From: Straminergon stramineum
Taxonomy: Eukaryota; Streptophyta; Bryopsida; Hypnales; Calliergonaceae
Direction of reading: 5' to 3'
Assembly: GCA_963920665.1 (NCBI GenBank)
Contig: OY987270.1
Span: 16,456,019-16,520,018 of the forward strand
Length of the DNA stretch: 64,000 nt
Of this stretch, positions 1 to 10,970 are shown piece after piece. The notes under the pieces are model-generated. The model made no database searches. It saw only the letters and a list, made by a program, of their open reading frames with translations, and was not told the origin of the DNA. The first letter of the stretch is position 1, and each line of letters begins with the position of its first letter. The translations under genes were made by a program, and so were the position numbers.

Positions 1-147
1 TATAGGGGTATATACCATAGAAACCATCTATGATTATAAGATATATAATAAAATATTACAAATACCCATATTATAAGTGTTTATGATACATACACCTTCT
101 ATGGTGTGTAGTATCTATATTATAGGTACCTATAATGTAGAGTCAAT

Positions 148-190
148 GCTCATAAGCTCGCATTCTTGGGCTCACATACTAGCACCATTA
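148..190. repeat. Dispersed repeat, copy 1
   Basis: A stretch containing gctcataagctcgcattc and then gggctcacatactagca recurs with moderate divergence at about 49403-49442, immediately upstream of the GT17 pseudogene. The flanks are unrelated, so this is a dispersed repeat of unknown class. The preceding 120 bases are AT-rich and contain the short palindrome tataggtacctata. Confidence 0.5.
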
Positions 191-282
191 TTTAGTCTCA
201 CAAACCCCCAATGAAAACATGACATCATGGGAACTTTTCATTCCTAGTGAGTGATGTCCTACAATCTATACCTCAAGATAGG

Positions 283-331
283 TTGTTTTGTTTTGTTTTG
301 TTTTGTTTGTTTGTTTGTTTGTTTGTTTGTT
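283..331. repeat. (TTTTG)n/(TTTG)n microsatellite
   Basis: A perfect run of TTTTG units passes into TTTG units. It generates two overlapping open frames rich in Phe, Leu, Cys and Val that should not be taken as genes. Confidence 0.95.
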
Positions 332-337
332 ACGTTG

Positions 338-478
338 AGATCTCCCGGACCATATGTCCCCAGTCAAGTTCTTGGTACCGTTGGAAAGCCCTCAGTGAGG
401 AAGGCTGCACATGCTTTGTTTCACGATGTTTGGACTCATGGTGTGAAAGTTATGGAATTTCGAAGTTTTTATGAATAA
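338..478 (+). other. Possible terminal exon fragment (unrecognised)
   Basis: Just after the microsatellite a frame stays open to a TGA-independent stop at about 478 and encodes a segment containing GTVGKPSVRKAAHALFHDVW and ending MEFRSFYE. Its composition is more protein-like than its surroundings. The T-rich tract followed by ttgag could be a degenerate acceptor. An A-rich stretch follows the stop. I do not recognise a family, and it may equally be a chance frame. If it is real, the rest of the gene lies left of the window. Confidence 0.2.
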
Positions 479-1104
479 AAAAATAAAAAAAATACTTTTA
501 CTTTTATTTTGATTGTGGCAATGGCACAGGACACACTAGTTAACAATTGAAATTGTAGGGAATCTTGGTGAATACAAACCTCCCACCTGTATTACAAGCC
601 CTCGAAAACTTTATCATATGGCCTCTTGTGTGTTGGGTTATTCCACGTGGACACTCTCATCTACTCTCTTGACAAGTGCCCCGTTACATTGATGTGATGA
701 TATTTTGCTGCACCGGTGGAGATGCTCTTGAGAGTATTGACAGACCACAACAAAATATTGAAAAAATAGGAAAAAGAATTTTTTTAAAGAAAAGTGAAAA
801 GTCTTGCGGATGGGGGTCCGCTTTAGTGAACTCATCACTCTCTGGTGGGAGTGATGACGGCGAGCCTTTCACTTTGCCTGCGCCTGGTCTTCAGCAATCC
901 TCAGTTCAAGGGAGAGCGAGGATGACGACCTGGGCTCGCACGATCCATCTTCAATGTGTTCATCTTCGTGCGCCAATTGTACAGCCTGAATTCCCGTGAA
1001 ATCAATTCTCCGGCCTTCTTTGACCACTCGCGAAACCCTAAACTCCAGTTGAAATTTGAAGGAGATTTGAAGAAAATTCAAAGAAAGAAATCGGCATTGT
1101 TGCG
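479..1104. other. Upstream region of the TGD3-like gene
   Basis: No gene is supported here. Several short frames on both strands overlap each other and show no family features. From about 1020 the sequence looks like a plant leader, with a telo-box and A/T-rich runs. Confidence 0.4.
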
Positions 1105-1581
1105 CTCCATTCTCGGTACTTCCCATTCACTTCCGCTAAATTCTGTGTCCATAGTGCTTCTACGGGTCTCTTTGATTTGCTTCTTTGTCGTAATTTAGTC
1201 ACCGAAATCGATCACCAATTAAATCACAATGTGTAGGGTTTGTTGAGCTCTGATTGTGCTGAATTTTCAAACATTTGTAGGCCTAGCATATTGCGCTTGA
1301 AAGAGGGAAGCATTTTTGCTCTCCATTCTCGGTACTGCCCATTCACTTCCACTCAATTCCGTGAACACGGTGTGTATCTTTGATTATGGTCGTAATTTAG
1401 TCACCGAAATCGATTATCAAAGGAATCGCAGTGTATTGAATTTCTTTTTCTCAAGAAATAGTATCACCGGGGAGATTGACAGGGTTGGAATTCAGGTGAT
1501 TCAATTCAGCAAAGGAGGTTCGAATTAGAGTGAGGAGTTCACAGACTATTTACCAATATTGGGTACCCGTGTGTAGGGTTT
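1033..1581 (+). promoter_or_regulatory. Telo-box motifs in the TGD3-like leader
   Basis: The telo-box AAACCCTA occurs at 1033-1040, and its reverse complement TAGGGTTT at 1234-1241 and 1574-1581. The last two lie at matching positions in the two copies of a duplicated leader segment. Telo-boxes are known in promoters and leaders of many plant housekeeping genes; a function here is inferred. Confidence 0.5.
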
Positions 1582-1640
1582 ATTGAGGACTGAATTTGCT
1601 GGAAATTTCAATTCTTCGTAGCCCTAGCATTGCGCTTGAT
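1105..1640. repeat. Tandem duplication in the TGD3-like leader
   Basis: Copy A (about 1105-1301) and copy B (about 1321-1640) share, in the same order, ctccattctcggtact, then cgtaatttagtcaccgaaat, then gtgtagggttt, then the end agc...ttgcgcttga. Copy B carries an extra segment of roughly 120 bases between about 1440 and 1570. Divergence is considerable, so the duplication is not recent. It ends about 30 bases before the proposed start codon. Confidence 0.75.
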
Positions 1641-1667
1641 ATGTACCGACGGGTGTTGTAGGACATC

Positions 1668-4600
1668 ATGATTGGGGTGGCTCATGGACTTGTTGGTGCT
1701 GCCACGGCCGTCTCCGGATCCAGATTTTGGCGGCAGCGTGCGGGCTTTAAGCATTGTCGTGTAAGATGCGAGTCAGAAAGGTCAGTTGTGTACATGTTGG
1801 TGCTTTCGTCTTTCCAGCAGTTTTGAGTAGGGCAAAGGGAATCTTCCTTTTGTTTGATTTTTTGTTGTTTGAACAATTCATGCGCTGTTCTTCACTGATT
1901 ATGGGAATGTAAAATTCGGCCTCATTTGAATTATGTTTACCACATTAAGATCAATTGATTTGGTCATTTTAAAACCAGAGTCCTTGGTCTTTCAGGGGTT
2001 TAAAACCATGAATGCTCTTTAGTCTTAGCACCTGGGATCCCAACTTTTTCATCGTGACATAGTTTGAATGTGTGACAGGTTTAGAGTGGCAAGTGTGTGG
2101 AATATTCTAGAATGTCATTTTTGGAGAAGGTTATAATAAAGAGGTTTGAATGTAATCTGTTTTTGCAAAGCTCCGACTCCTTCCTGGTGAATTTTTGTTG
2201 TTTTCAAATCTTGGCTGACTGGAAGCTTGCTGGGGAATAGAGTGGTTGCTGATACGCCATCGCGTACTAGTGGTGGCAATTTGGAGCCAGGGAAGTGGAA
2301 AGAGATTCAGGTGAGTATTTTGAACATCATTTCTTCTGACCTCAGTGTAGACAGATGCCAGTCGAATCATATTTTTTCTGAGTACTATGTGTAAAATTGC
2401 ACGATTCCCGATTGCAGGCTGGGACTGGTTTGAGTATTGAACAAGAGTCTCTACTGGTTGAAGTGACTATGACCTAAAAGACAGGGTTCTGATATGAATT
2501 GCAGAGCCAGCACCAATCGCCTTTAAATGTTAGTGATGCGGCGAGACCAATCGCTAAGCCTACTGCCGACGACGATGCGGAAGTTTTAATCGAATGTCGT
2601 AATGTGTACAAGTCTTTTGGCGAGAAGCACATTTTGCAAGGTGCCAGCTTTAAGGTATGCTATTCTCTGCTACTTAGCCCCGAAGAAAATTTTCTATGCG
2701 ATTAGGTTATTGAAGCGAATGATGTCTGTATTTAGTTCAGCATTTGATTGTCACATTTGATTGTCAGCACACATTGCAGCTCGGACGTTTCAGCAGTAAA
2801 ATCAAATTTAACCTAATTGGAGTTGTGTAATATGCTCGGATTGCTCTGGTCATCAGATACGGCGTGGGGAAGCAGTCGGCATCATTGGCCCTTCTGGTAC
2901 AGGCAAATCAACTGTACTTCGAATCATGGCTGGACTGCTTGCTCCAGATAAGGTGAACAAATGAATGGAATACTTAAGGATAAAAACTGCCTAGTTTAGA
3001 AAATATGATGAGGTGATTTCCTCTTGTTCGGTATGAATGTACTTTTGTTTTTTGGTCTCCAAATATACTGGTTTTATGGATTGCTAAGTCATTGAGAGGT
3101 ATCAAGACCTTTTTTTGCCTCGTTTTTAGGGAGAAGTTTACATACGCGGGAAAAGGCGAGAAGGTCTAGCTAGTGATGAAGATCTTGATGGACTTCGAAT
3201 TGGTTTGGTGAGTGCGGTGAACCATTTTTTGTTCAGTTGCATGGAAAGTTTTTAACCTTCCTGTTAAATTCGTTGGCCAGCCGTTGTTTTTGACTCTATG
3301 CGCCAGTTTCCGAGGATTTCGCGTTTGTATTTCTATATATTGTTCTAATTCCTTCGATTTAATGCGGGGTGCAGGTGTTCCAGAGCGCGGCATTATTTGA
3401 TTCATTAACTGTTCGAGAAAACGTCGGGTTTATGCTGTATGTGCCCTATTCCTTGTGACTATTTGTCTCGCTCATTGATATCCTTGATTCGATATGCTGT
3501 ATGTGCCCATGGTATTTCTAGATTGAAGACTTCTGAGGACTTCTGTACTTCACAAGCAAAAGTGACTTCTAATATTAATTCCATGCAATTATTCTTGTAT
3601 CACGTGTGAGGGTAATTTTCTTCTTATTCTGCTAACTTCTGAGCACTTGCTTGTACTGTTGTACAGATATGAACATTCTAATTTGTCTGATAAGAGAATT
3701 GCTGAGCTTGTCCGAGAAAGCTTAGCGGCTGTTGGCTTGAAAGTAAGTATGTAAGGATTAAATATTTAAAGTTGGTAACTAGCAAACGATTCTTTCCAGG
3801 TTTGATTAGTTTTTTGAGTGTATTTATCGTAGTTTTCAGCAATGGTTAGACTCTCAGGAACTATTTGACAACGTTCTAAAGAGAATCTTCCTCATGAATC
3901 ATAGGGATGTCTCCGTGATGCATACTGATCATGCAGAGGCCTCATACGGGAATCCTTTGAATCATGGGGAAGTGTCTCTTGTGGATGATGCCTAAAATTT
4001 CCAGAAACAGTCTAAAGCTTAATGAAAACCCTGGTACTTTTTTTCCTCTAATTTTATGTGAGACTGATTTTTCTCTTTTCTTGTGCCAGGATGTTGAAGA
4101 GCGGCTTCCGTCAGAATTATCCGGAGGTATGAAGAAGAGAGTAGCCCTAGCCCGTGCCATCATCTCTGACGACAATCCAGGACATTCTGAAGAAGAGGTA
4201 GGCAGGGATTTGTCCGACTTAAGTGTGACACCCGCGCATTTCCTATGTCATTTTTGCTACACCGCAGTCCTTATCAGGTCTGGCCCATGACACTTATTCA
4301 CAGATCTTTATGATTTCCTCTATGTAACGAACACCGGATGTTATTCTTCAAATGAACGTATCACTTGAGGAAACACGCACAAGAATAGTAGGAAATAAAT
4401 TGTGATGCAGCTTAATTGTTTCCCCAATCCTAATAAGGATTTTGGTCGGGCATTCATGGAGGAGAGAATAATGGATTAGAACCGGGTGGCGAATAATAGG
4501 CATTCGCTTCAATTGTTTGTGAGGTTTGTGTGAGACTCGTGTATGTAACAGACTTTGTGTGGCTGCAGCTGGTAATGTACGATGAGCCCACGGCAGGTCT

Positions 4601-5228
4601 GGACCCAATCGCTTCAACCGTAGTTGAGGATTTGATTCGATCAGTTCATATAAATGGTCGTGATGCTGAAGGGAAACCTGGAACTATATCATCTTACATT
4701 GTGGTCACTCATCAACACAGTACTATTCGCCGAGCTGTTGATAGGTATTTTTTTTGTTCCTTCACATCTGCTAATCACATTCGATTACCAAATCAAGTTC
4801 CTGTCGAGCATTTAAAGGAGACCTGCATAAAAGTCAAGTGCTTTATTTGAAGGACTCATGTGTTCAACAATATTGCAGAATACTGTTTTTGTATGAAGGA
4901 AAAGTGGTATGGCAAGGTCCAACTGCTGAGTTTGATACATCTACAAATGCGATTGTGCGGCAGGTAATAATTGTAGACTCGCCACTTGAACATTTTCTGC
5001 AGTTCATACTTCTGCTTGTGTGGAAAATGCGTTGTGTGGAAAACATAGGAAAACCTAAGTTACAATTCCTAACTTTAATTTTTGAGTGGTTTGTACTTGA
5101 TCGAGGCTTTGTGAGCTATTGCTGAACCTTATTTTTCTCTCAATGCGTGGTTATGTAATTGACTGCTTGCGATTTGGTTGCTTGTGCAGTTCGCAGATGG
5201 AAGCTTACTTGGACCAATTCGGTACTAA
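1668..5228 (+). CDS. TGD3: TGD3-like ABC transporter ATP-binding subunit (ABCI13)
   Basis: ATPase subunit of the chloroplast-envelope TGD1-TGD2-TGD3 importer that moves ER-derived lipid into plastids in Arabidopsis. Phase-consistent exons with GT/AG borders are 2505-2654, 2857-2952, 3130-3207, 3375-3436, 3667-3742, 4090-4197, 4569-4744, 4879-4963 and 5190-5228 (TAA), about 290 residues in all. They show [16 protein letters not shown], Walker [10 protein letters not shown] (exon at 2857), VFQSAALFD (Q-loop), signature [14 protein letters not shown] (exon at 4090), Walker [13 protein letters not shown] (4569), the switch-His motif VVTHQHS, and the C-terminal [12 protein letters not shown] typical of TGD3. 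The N-terminal part is less certain. A likely first exon at 1668-1760 (starts [15 protein letters not shown], ends ...HCR before gtaagatg) looks like a plastid transit region. A middle exon ending at 2310 (...KWKEIQ before gtgagt) keeps phase with 2505, but its acceptor is not obvious. No disabling change was seen from 2505 onward. Confidence 0.93.
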
Positions 5229-6715
5229 AGTTCAGACTACTTATTGTCAGGGATGATAAATCGAATTACAATTTACATATTATTGGTTTAGCAGTTTTGA
5301 AATGCTTCCCAGATTTGGGCAATGATTGTTAATTTGATTCAAAGCTTCAAACAGCGGATTTGAGGGACTGATTTGTAATTAACTTATTTTAGTCATTATT
5401 GAGGATTCTCTAACTTCGCTCATCTTGATCTTCTTCCTAAGCATATACACTTGCACCTTCTCATGTACAGCCTCATCCAAGCATATGCCATGTATTGGTG
5501 AAGTACCTCACAATTGCGTCTCTTCCACTATCAAATCTCCACATTTACTCTTCCTCCTTCGCTGCTGGTGGGTAATTCTCTTATAAAACCAGGGCTTTGT
5601 GTCTTCGCTTTGCTAGTGACAATCAATTGAAGGTATTCGAATGTTAAAATTTCAAAATCACAAATTCTTAGAATGCTGAGAACGTGCAAATTGTGACGGT
5701 TTTGAAACTAATATTTTGTTACTTTATATTTTGTAAACTTATAAATTTAAGAGTTAGCTTGGGCAATTCAATACTTTTGGATGGGAAATTGTGCAATTAA
5801 TGCTTGGACCCTTCCTTGACTATTCTATTTCCCTTCAATTGAGCAAATTTTGACAAAGTTGGTTACTTTCCTAAACACTCTTTTCACTTCTACAATCAAC
5901 AATTCATTGAAATAAATGATGGTGTATATTTTGCTTTTACATAGTAGCATACTTGTGATTGGTTAGAATTTAGCAATGCTTGGGCCACCCATTAGGTACT
6001 CTTAGCCATCAAAGTTGAAATTTCTTCCCAAAATTATTTTTTCACCTACAATTGGTACACTATCACAATAAGTGATGAAAAATCTTATAGCTCTTGCAAA
6101 CTAGAAGACTTGAAATTGGTTGGAAGTTAATATAGTGTGTTGCATGGGTGGTGTAAATAAGATATGCACCCTTAAAAAAGTTTTCCGGTATAACCATTTT
6201 GTTGTGACAACAGTTTGTCACATTGATAGAGATGCAATTATATGAGTGCTTTGGTTGTTGTTGCTACTATATTTGCAAATTCATTAAAGCTATGAGAGTG
6301 AACAAACCACTTTGTATAAGGGCCTACTTGTTAGTCCTATATCAAAACCACCTAATGCAACCAATGGGATTGCTTAAATTCTTAAATTAGGCCATCACTT
6401 GGGCCCAAGTCTTTGATAGTGAAGTTTACCAAAGGTTTGATTGGATGATATAGTAGCTCATGTTGCAAGCATATGGCATTTCTTCTGGCAACAAAAATTG
6501 AACCTAAGTGGAAAAAATTGAGTCATCGTAATCCTTAACTCAATTCTAGAATTAGGTTATGATTTGGGAACCTACCAAATTAACAATACCTAAAAATTGT
6601 CTAAATTAGCATTCAAGTAGGGTTCCCATTATGGTTTTGTTGAATATTTTTGGAAAACAAGAAGAGAATTGAAGATTCTATTTGCATGCATTTCAAGGCA
6701 ACATGATAGTACAAC
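5229..6715. other. Intergenic AT-rich DNA
   Basis: No coding region, RNA gene or complete mobile element is visible. The first part is the 3' flank of the TGD3-like gene. Confidence 0.5.
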
Positions 6716-6775
6716 ACTATGAATTTTCAAAGTGCCCGAAATGGTTGTATCTAAAATTGACCCTAGGCCCTCACA
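6716..6775. repeat. Dispersed repeat shared with 59641-59696
   Basis: Both places carry actatgaattttcaaagtgc followed by a g-rich stretch, tctaaaattgacc, and a tag...ctc segment. The identity is clear by eye but the flanks differ. It is a fragment of an unclassified repeat. Confidence 0.6.
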
Positions 6776-6832
6776 TTCTAAAGTCCTACATTTTATATGA
6801 AAACTAAAGGTAGGAGTTTTTTAATGTAGTTA

Positions 6833-6903
6833 GGCTCTAAAATTGCCCACCTCTTCAAATGTACAAATAGTGTATATTTGAGGAGGTGGGCAATTTTAGA
6901 GCC
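6833..6903. repeat. 71-bp inverted repeat (hairpin)
   Basis: The arm ggctctaaaattgcccacct is mirrored by aggtgggcaattttagagcc, with a short AT-rich loop around atgtacaaatagtgtat. The right arm is also the beginning of the direct repeat at 6881-7088, so the hairpin probably marks a transposon end or a head-to-head junction of two copies. Confidence 0.85.
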
Positions 6904-7376
6904 CTATGCCATTTCAACTTCAAAAATTCATAACTAATTTCAAAAAGCTTAAAAAAACATGAAACAAATTGGATTAGATGTCAATTCCATTTGTCTTTCA
7001 AGGAAAATTTACTGAAAAATATTTCAAGAAGTTTCACCTCCCCAAATTTAGTTTCAGAATTTAAATGGGCTCTTTAAGGACCTCCTCCTTTAGAGGAAAT
7101 TGTTTACATTGTTTGTACATGGGTTTTTTTCATCTTTATAGGGATGTACTAACAATGTACATTTCAGGAGGGTGGGCGATCTTAGAGCCCTATGCCATTT
7201 CGACTTCAAAAATTCATAACTAATTCCACAAAGCTCCAAAAATTATGAAACTACTTGGATTAGATGTCAATTCTACTTGTCTTTCAAGGAAAATTTACTG
7301 AAAAATATTTCAAGAAGTTTCACCTCCCCAAAATTCAGTTTCAGCTCTTACATGGTTGCTTTATGGACCTCCTACC
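6881..7376. repeat. Direct repeat, two copies of about 210 bp
   Basis: Copies at 6881-7088 and 7166-7376 share agagccctatgccatttc, cttcaaaaattcataacta, ttggattagatgtcaatt, the stretch tttactgaaaaatatttc and a final ggacctcct. About 77 bases of different sequence lie between them. Neither copy encodes protein. Confidence 0.85.
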
Positions 7377-7597
7377 GTAATATAAAGTGGGTCCAATGCT
7401 CTAGCATTTCATCAATTTTGTTGCAGCAATGAATGCAAAACAGATTGGAAGTAAGAAATATTTTTTTAAAACAGCTGAAATTTGTAAAAGAAAAACGAAT
7501 CTTGCTAGTTTTACACATCTGTCGAATCACATTTGTCAACTTCACAAAAGTGTTCAGCAAGTTTTGTTGATCCTTGAGTCTTCGCCAGTTGCTCTTA

Positions 7598-9389
7598 GGG
7601 CCGGTTTATACTTGGGGCTGGATTGAAGGCTGGCCAGAACTCTCCAAGTTTGAACCAATAGGGTCCCTCAATTTCTCCAAATCCCGCCCCAAGGGAGCAA
7701 TTGGGATGAGGTTTTGGGTGGCCCGAACTCCCGTCTTAGGCCGTATTGGGGCCAAATTGGGCTCCTCCATTGGATCATGCAAATCTATACCATTGATTTT
7801 TAGAAATTGATTTTTACTTTTATATTCTTCTTATGAACTCCTTCATTGTGCTTCTTGCGTGACTACCTGACTCCATGTCTGCTTATTTCGGGCCTTGCTT
7901 GTGTGGCCTTGAGGTTATTTCATACCTTGAATTAAATTCAATAAAATACCAAACGTTTCTTGATTCTTGATAAGGATTCATAATGAATTTAATTTTTGTT
8001 TAGGCTGGTAATTTTTTAATAAATTACATTAATTATCAAGCATTTCTGAATTTGGTGCTTTGGTAATTTGATAATTAGCCCACCAAACCTTTCTTGATAC
8101 TGTGATTAATTTAAGAAAGTCGTGATTAAAAATGGCTTGGTGGGCTTACTGATTACCTTTCTTGATAATATATTAAAATATTAAATTAACTTCAAATAGT
8201 TAAATAAAAAAGGATTTTACATCATTTAACTATTTGAAATAAAATTTAATTGCCTATTTGTAAGAAGTTACCATTACTAAATTGTTCATAATTTTCTATT
8301 TTATTGTTGGCTTTTGAAAGAAAGTTCATGCACACCAAAGAATGTGACATTTAAATACTGTATTATATTTGTATGTTCCAAAATAGTTTTTCCAAAGTAA
8401 GGTAGTCTGCTCTTTAAGCAACCATTGAAGATTTGATTGCCTTTTTAGGGAAGTTGGACTCTTTCAAAAAAAAAATCAATAGATTGTAGTAGGAATAAAA
8501 TTGAATTTGGCATCTAATGCAAGTCATTTCATATTTTTTGGACCTTTGTGTAAGAAGTTACTAAATTTTGAAGTTAAAACGCAATGGTCACTAAAAGTGA
8601 TCACCTCCTTCAATGTACATTCCTAGTACATTGAAGAAAGCAAAATGTACCTTTGTGTCATTATCAACTCTAGAGCAAACCACATTATGCATTTATTGAT
8701 TTATATTATGCTTTTGAGTAGTTACCATGTTGCAAAATCAGGAAAATAGAGAATGTGACTTGATGAATATTCAATAAACAAATAATCTACAAATGTATAT
8801 AAAAATGAAGTTTGTTTTCATTTAAGTATGATTTTAAAAAATAAAAAGAATAAGAAAAAATAGGAAGAAAAAGGAGAAAGTTCCAAAAAATAATATAAAA
8901 AACTTTTTTTTAAAATACAAAAAGTAGAAAGAGAATGGAAAAGGTTCAAATAAAGTAGAAAAATATTTTCTTCAAATAGAAAAATAGGAAGAGAAATGAA
9001 AAGTTTTAAAAAAAGAAAAAAACTCTCTTCCATTTTTTTCATCTTTGAAATAGGATAAATAGGAATAGAAAGGAAAAGGTTACAAGAAAATAAAAAAAAC
9101 TCTCTCTTCTATTTTTGGATTAGAATAAATAGGGAAAAGAGGTAAGAGAAAAAAAGAAAAAAAATTGTTTGAAAGGAAGACAAAGGAAAAGATGCATATT
9201 TTCACATTTTTTTAATCGAGCAATAAGAAAATCCAAGAACACATGAATCAGAAATTGGGCCCAGAATCCGGCCAAAGGGCTTTACATTAACAGGGGCCGG
9301 ATGGAAAAACTAGGGCCTGATTGAGGGCCGGATTGAAGGCGAATCCGGCCGGCCTTCCATCCGGCCCCAGGCCTAATGTAAACCGGGCC
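7598..9389. mobile_element. Non-autonomous PIF/Harbinger-like element with TTA target duplication
   Basis: The left end GGGCCGGTTTATACTTGGGG at 7598 is preceded by TTA (7595-7597). The right end, ...GTAAACCGGGCC at 9389, is followed by TTA (9390-9392). The homology extends inward: GGGCTGGATTGAAGGCTGGCC on the left against the complement of GGCC...TTCCATCCGGCCCC on the right. TTA duplications and G/C-rich ends are typical of PIF/Harbinger elements and Tourist MITEs; the assignment is an inference. The 1.8-kb interior is AT-rich, has a purine-rich run at about 8820-9210 and encodes no transposase. The right end contains extra inverted copies of the subterminal sequence (about 9280-9380). Confidence 0.7.
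8608..8637. repeat. Short inverted repeat
   Basis: ccttcaatgtac and gtacattgaaga face each other across attccta inside the TTA-flanked element. This is a simple hairpin of unknown function. Confidence 0.6.
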
Positions 9390-9412
9390 TTAATCAGGCC
9401 CGGTTTACATTA
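9374..9412. repeat. Perfect palindrome at a transposon end
   Basis: Seventeen bases (taatgtaaaccgggcct) are followed by the five-base loop taatc and the exact inverted 17 bases. This juxtaposes the right end of the element at 7598-9389 with a second, outward-facing copy of the same terminus that has no element behind it. Confidence 0.85.
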
Positions 9413-9443
9413 ACGATGATCCGGTCCTCCTTATATTACGCAG

Positions 9444-9532
9444 GAATGGTTGCAATGGTCCTTGGTGATGAGAATTTCGCTTCGTATGCCGAAACTTTGG
9501 GAAGGCGGCGTCAACTTGCCATTGAGGATTTG
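9444..9532 (+). other. Orphan exon-like segment
   Basis: A pyrimidine-rich stretch with ttacgcag precedes GA-ATG, and the frame runs as MVAMVLGDENF, then ASYAETLGRRRQLAIEDL, into the donor gtaggt. Composition and both splice borders look like a genuine internal or first coding exon, but I do not recognise the protein and no partner exon is evident. It starts 31 bases after the transposon palindrome, so the rest of the gene may have been displaced by the element. It could also be a leader exon of the ankyrin gene downstream. Confidence 0.35.
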
Positions 9533-10443
9533 GTAGGTTGTGCACTCCTTAGCTTAGTGGTGAGAATCAATCGAGCTTCGAATTATAAGCTAACAAACGT
9601 GTCTGCAAATCCGTGTTGTTGCTAGTGTGGTTTAAGCCAGGAGTGAAGATTTTGGGTTTAGGGTTTGATCTTGTTCCCACGGTCACCTCAACTTCACAAA
9701 ATGGGTGCATGTAGAAACGACCTCTCATTTGAGAACTGGAGCGGTTTAGATCAGTCTGAAATATCAGATTAATATCTTGTTTAGATTTAGAGCTTTGAGG
9801 TTTAATTGGTAAACCTCGTACGGAATTTCAGCAACTTGAACGGGCATGTTACGGAGCACTAAAATTCGCCAAACATAACGAATATGAGATGGACTCTTTG
9901 AGCTTGAACCAGACTGAGTAGTACGATTAGATTTTCTATTAGCTTTGTACTATGGGTTATTTGAATCTGTGTATTAGGTCTGGCTATAAAGTTTATAAAT
10001 GAGGTGTTGTAATGTTGAGGAATCTGGAGGTGGTTTGAATTAGGGTTGCGTAATAGTACTCAATGTCAGCTTGCAGGGTGATTATTGTGTATTACTCTAG
10101 CACTTAGATTGGTTCGATTAGTTGATTGATTTCATGGCCAGTATTTATGCTGTTTTGGGAAGCGTCTCTGACACAAAGGGCTTGCTTGCTGTTTGCAGAA
10201 GTTATCCAATTTGACTTGAGGACATCGTGACAGAGCATTGTGTTGATCCTGGTGTCGAGCAGTGTTATGCCTTGAAGGCAGGGAACAGCGCAGGGTCCAA
10301 ATTCAAGAGAGTGCAGTCTTTCACTGCGGTCTTGCTGTTCCCGAATTAGCTGGTAAGTACCGATCGCTAGTTCTGTTGCACTATATCCTTTCCAGCATCG
10401 GGAATCTAGGGTTGTCATATCTATCAAAATGCCAAGATTGTGA

Positions 10444-10545
10444 CAAATCAAGTACTCTCAAAACTAACACTCGTAGACTCTGAGGTTTCAAATGGGCGAC
10501 TGAAAGAGTTCCACTTTCATGAATTTTTTCTATTTTCATAAATAT
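10444..10545. repeat. Repeat fragment related to the ankyrin-gene intron repeats
   Basis: The order ctctcaaaacta, ctctgag, aatgggcgactgaa, agtt matches the second halves of the two intron repeats at 12405-12600 and 12658-12835. It is moderately diverged. Confidence 0.5.
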
Positions 10546-10654
10546 GATGATTAGGTTTCTGAGTTTGCTTGGTGAAAAAAGTATCAAATTTAAAGAGGTT
10601 AAGTACTGACCATTTTAGTATATTTGTACATTAGATCTTTGGATTTGAGAGCCA

Positions 10655-10870
10655 AATCTAATGAGATCATTTATCACTAGACATGTGTGAATTTCACATG
10701 CAATTTCTAGTGGGAGGTTGTAGCCCACTAAGAGTGACAAAGACAATCCCATCTCCATTCAAAGAGGAGTGCACAGAGACAATTATCCAAGTCATGCTTA
10801 CACCACTTGAAGGCCAAGTGAGTTTATGAATAGATGAGTTGTTGGTACCTGGGGTGAGTATAAGTGACGG
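10655..10870. repeat. Dispersed repeat shared with about 58295-58560
   Basis: Colinear blocks include gagat...tca, cacatgcaat against ctcatgcaat, gaggttgtagcccactaa against gagattgtagaccactaa, caccacttg, and gagttgttggta against gtttgttgttggta. This is an old, unclassified repeat family. Confidence 0.6.
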
Positions 10871-10970
10871 GATCAGGTCCTTGAAGGTTTTATATCTTCC
10901 ACTATAATCACAAGATCTTACCCTTGGTTCTGTCATTCTAGCAGGATGTCTAAGAGAGTTGACGAATTCA

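Larger units (their letters stand above)
9533..10970. other. Upstream region or leader of the ankyrin gene
   Basis: Contains a telo-box TAGGGTTT at 9659-9666 and two dispersed repeat fragments (about 10444-10545 and 10655-10870). A good acceptor, ttctgtcattctagcag, ends at 10944, 26 bases before the start codon, so at least one non-coding leader exon probably lies in this stretch. No separate gene is supported. Confidence 0.45.

Noticed and set aside
247..478. Two overlapping 75-codon frames
   Set aside because: Their first halves translate a TTTG microsatellite. Only the end of one is kept, as a very tentative exon.
10104..10451. 115-codon minus-strand frame upstream of the ankyrin gene
   Set aside because: No recognisable motif; it lies across the probable leader of the plus-strand gene.
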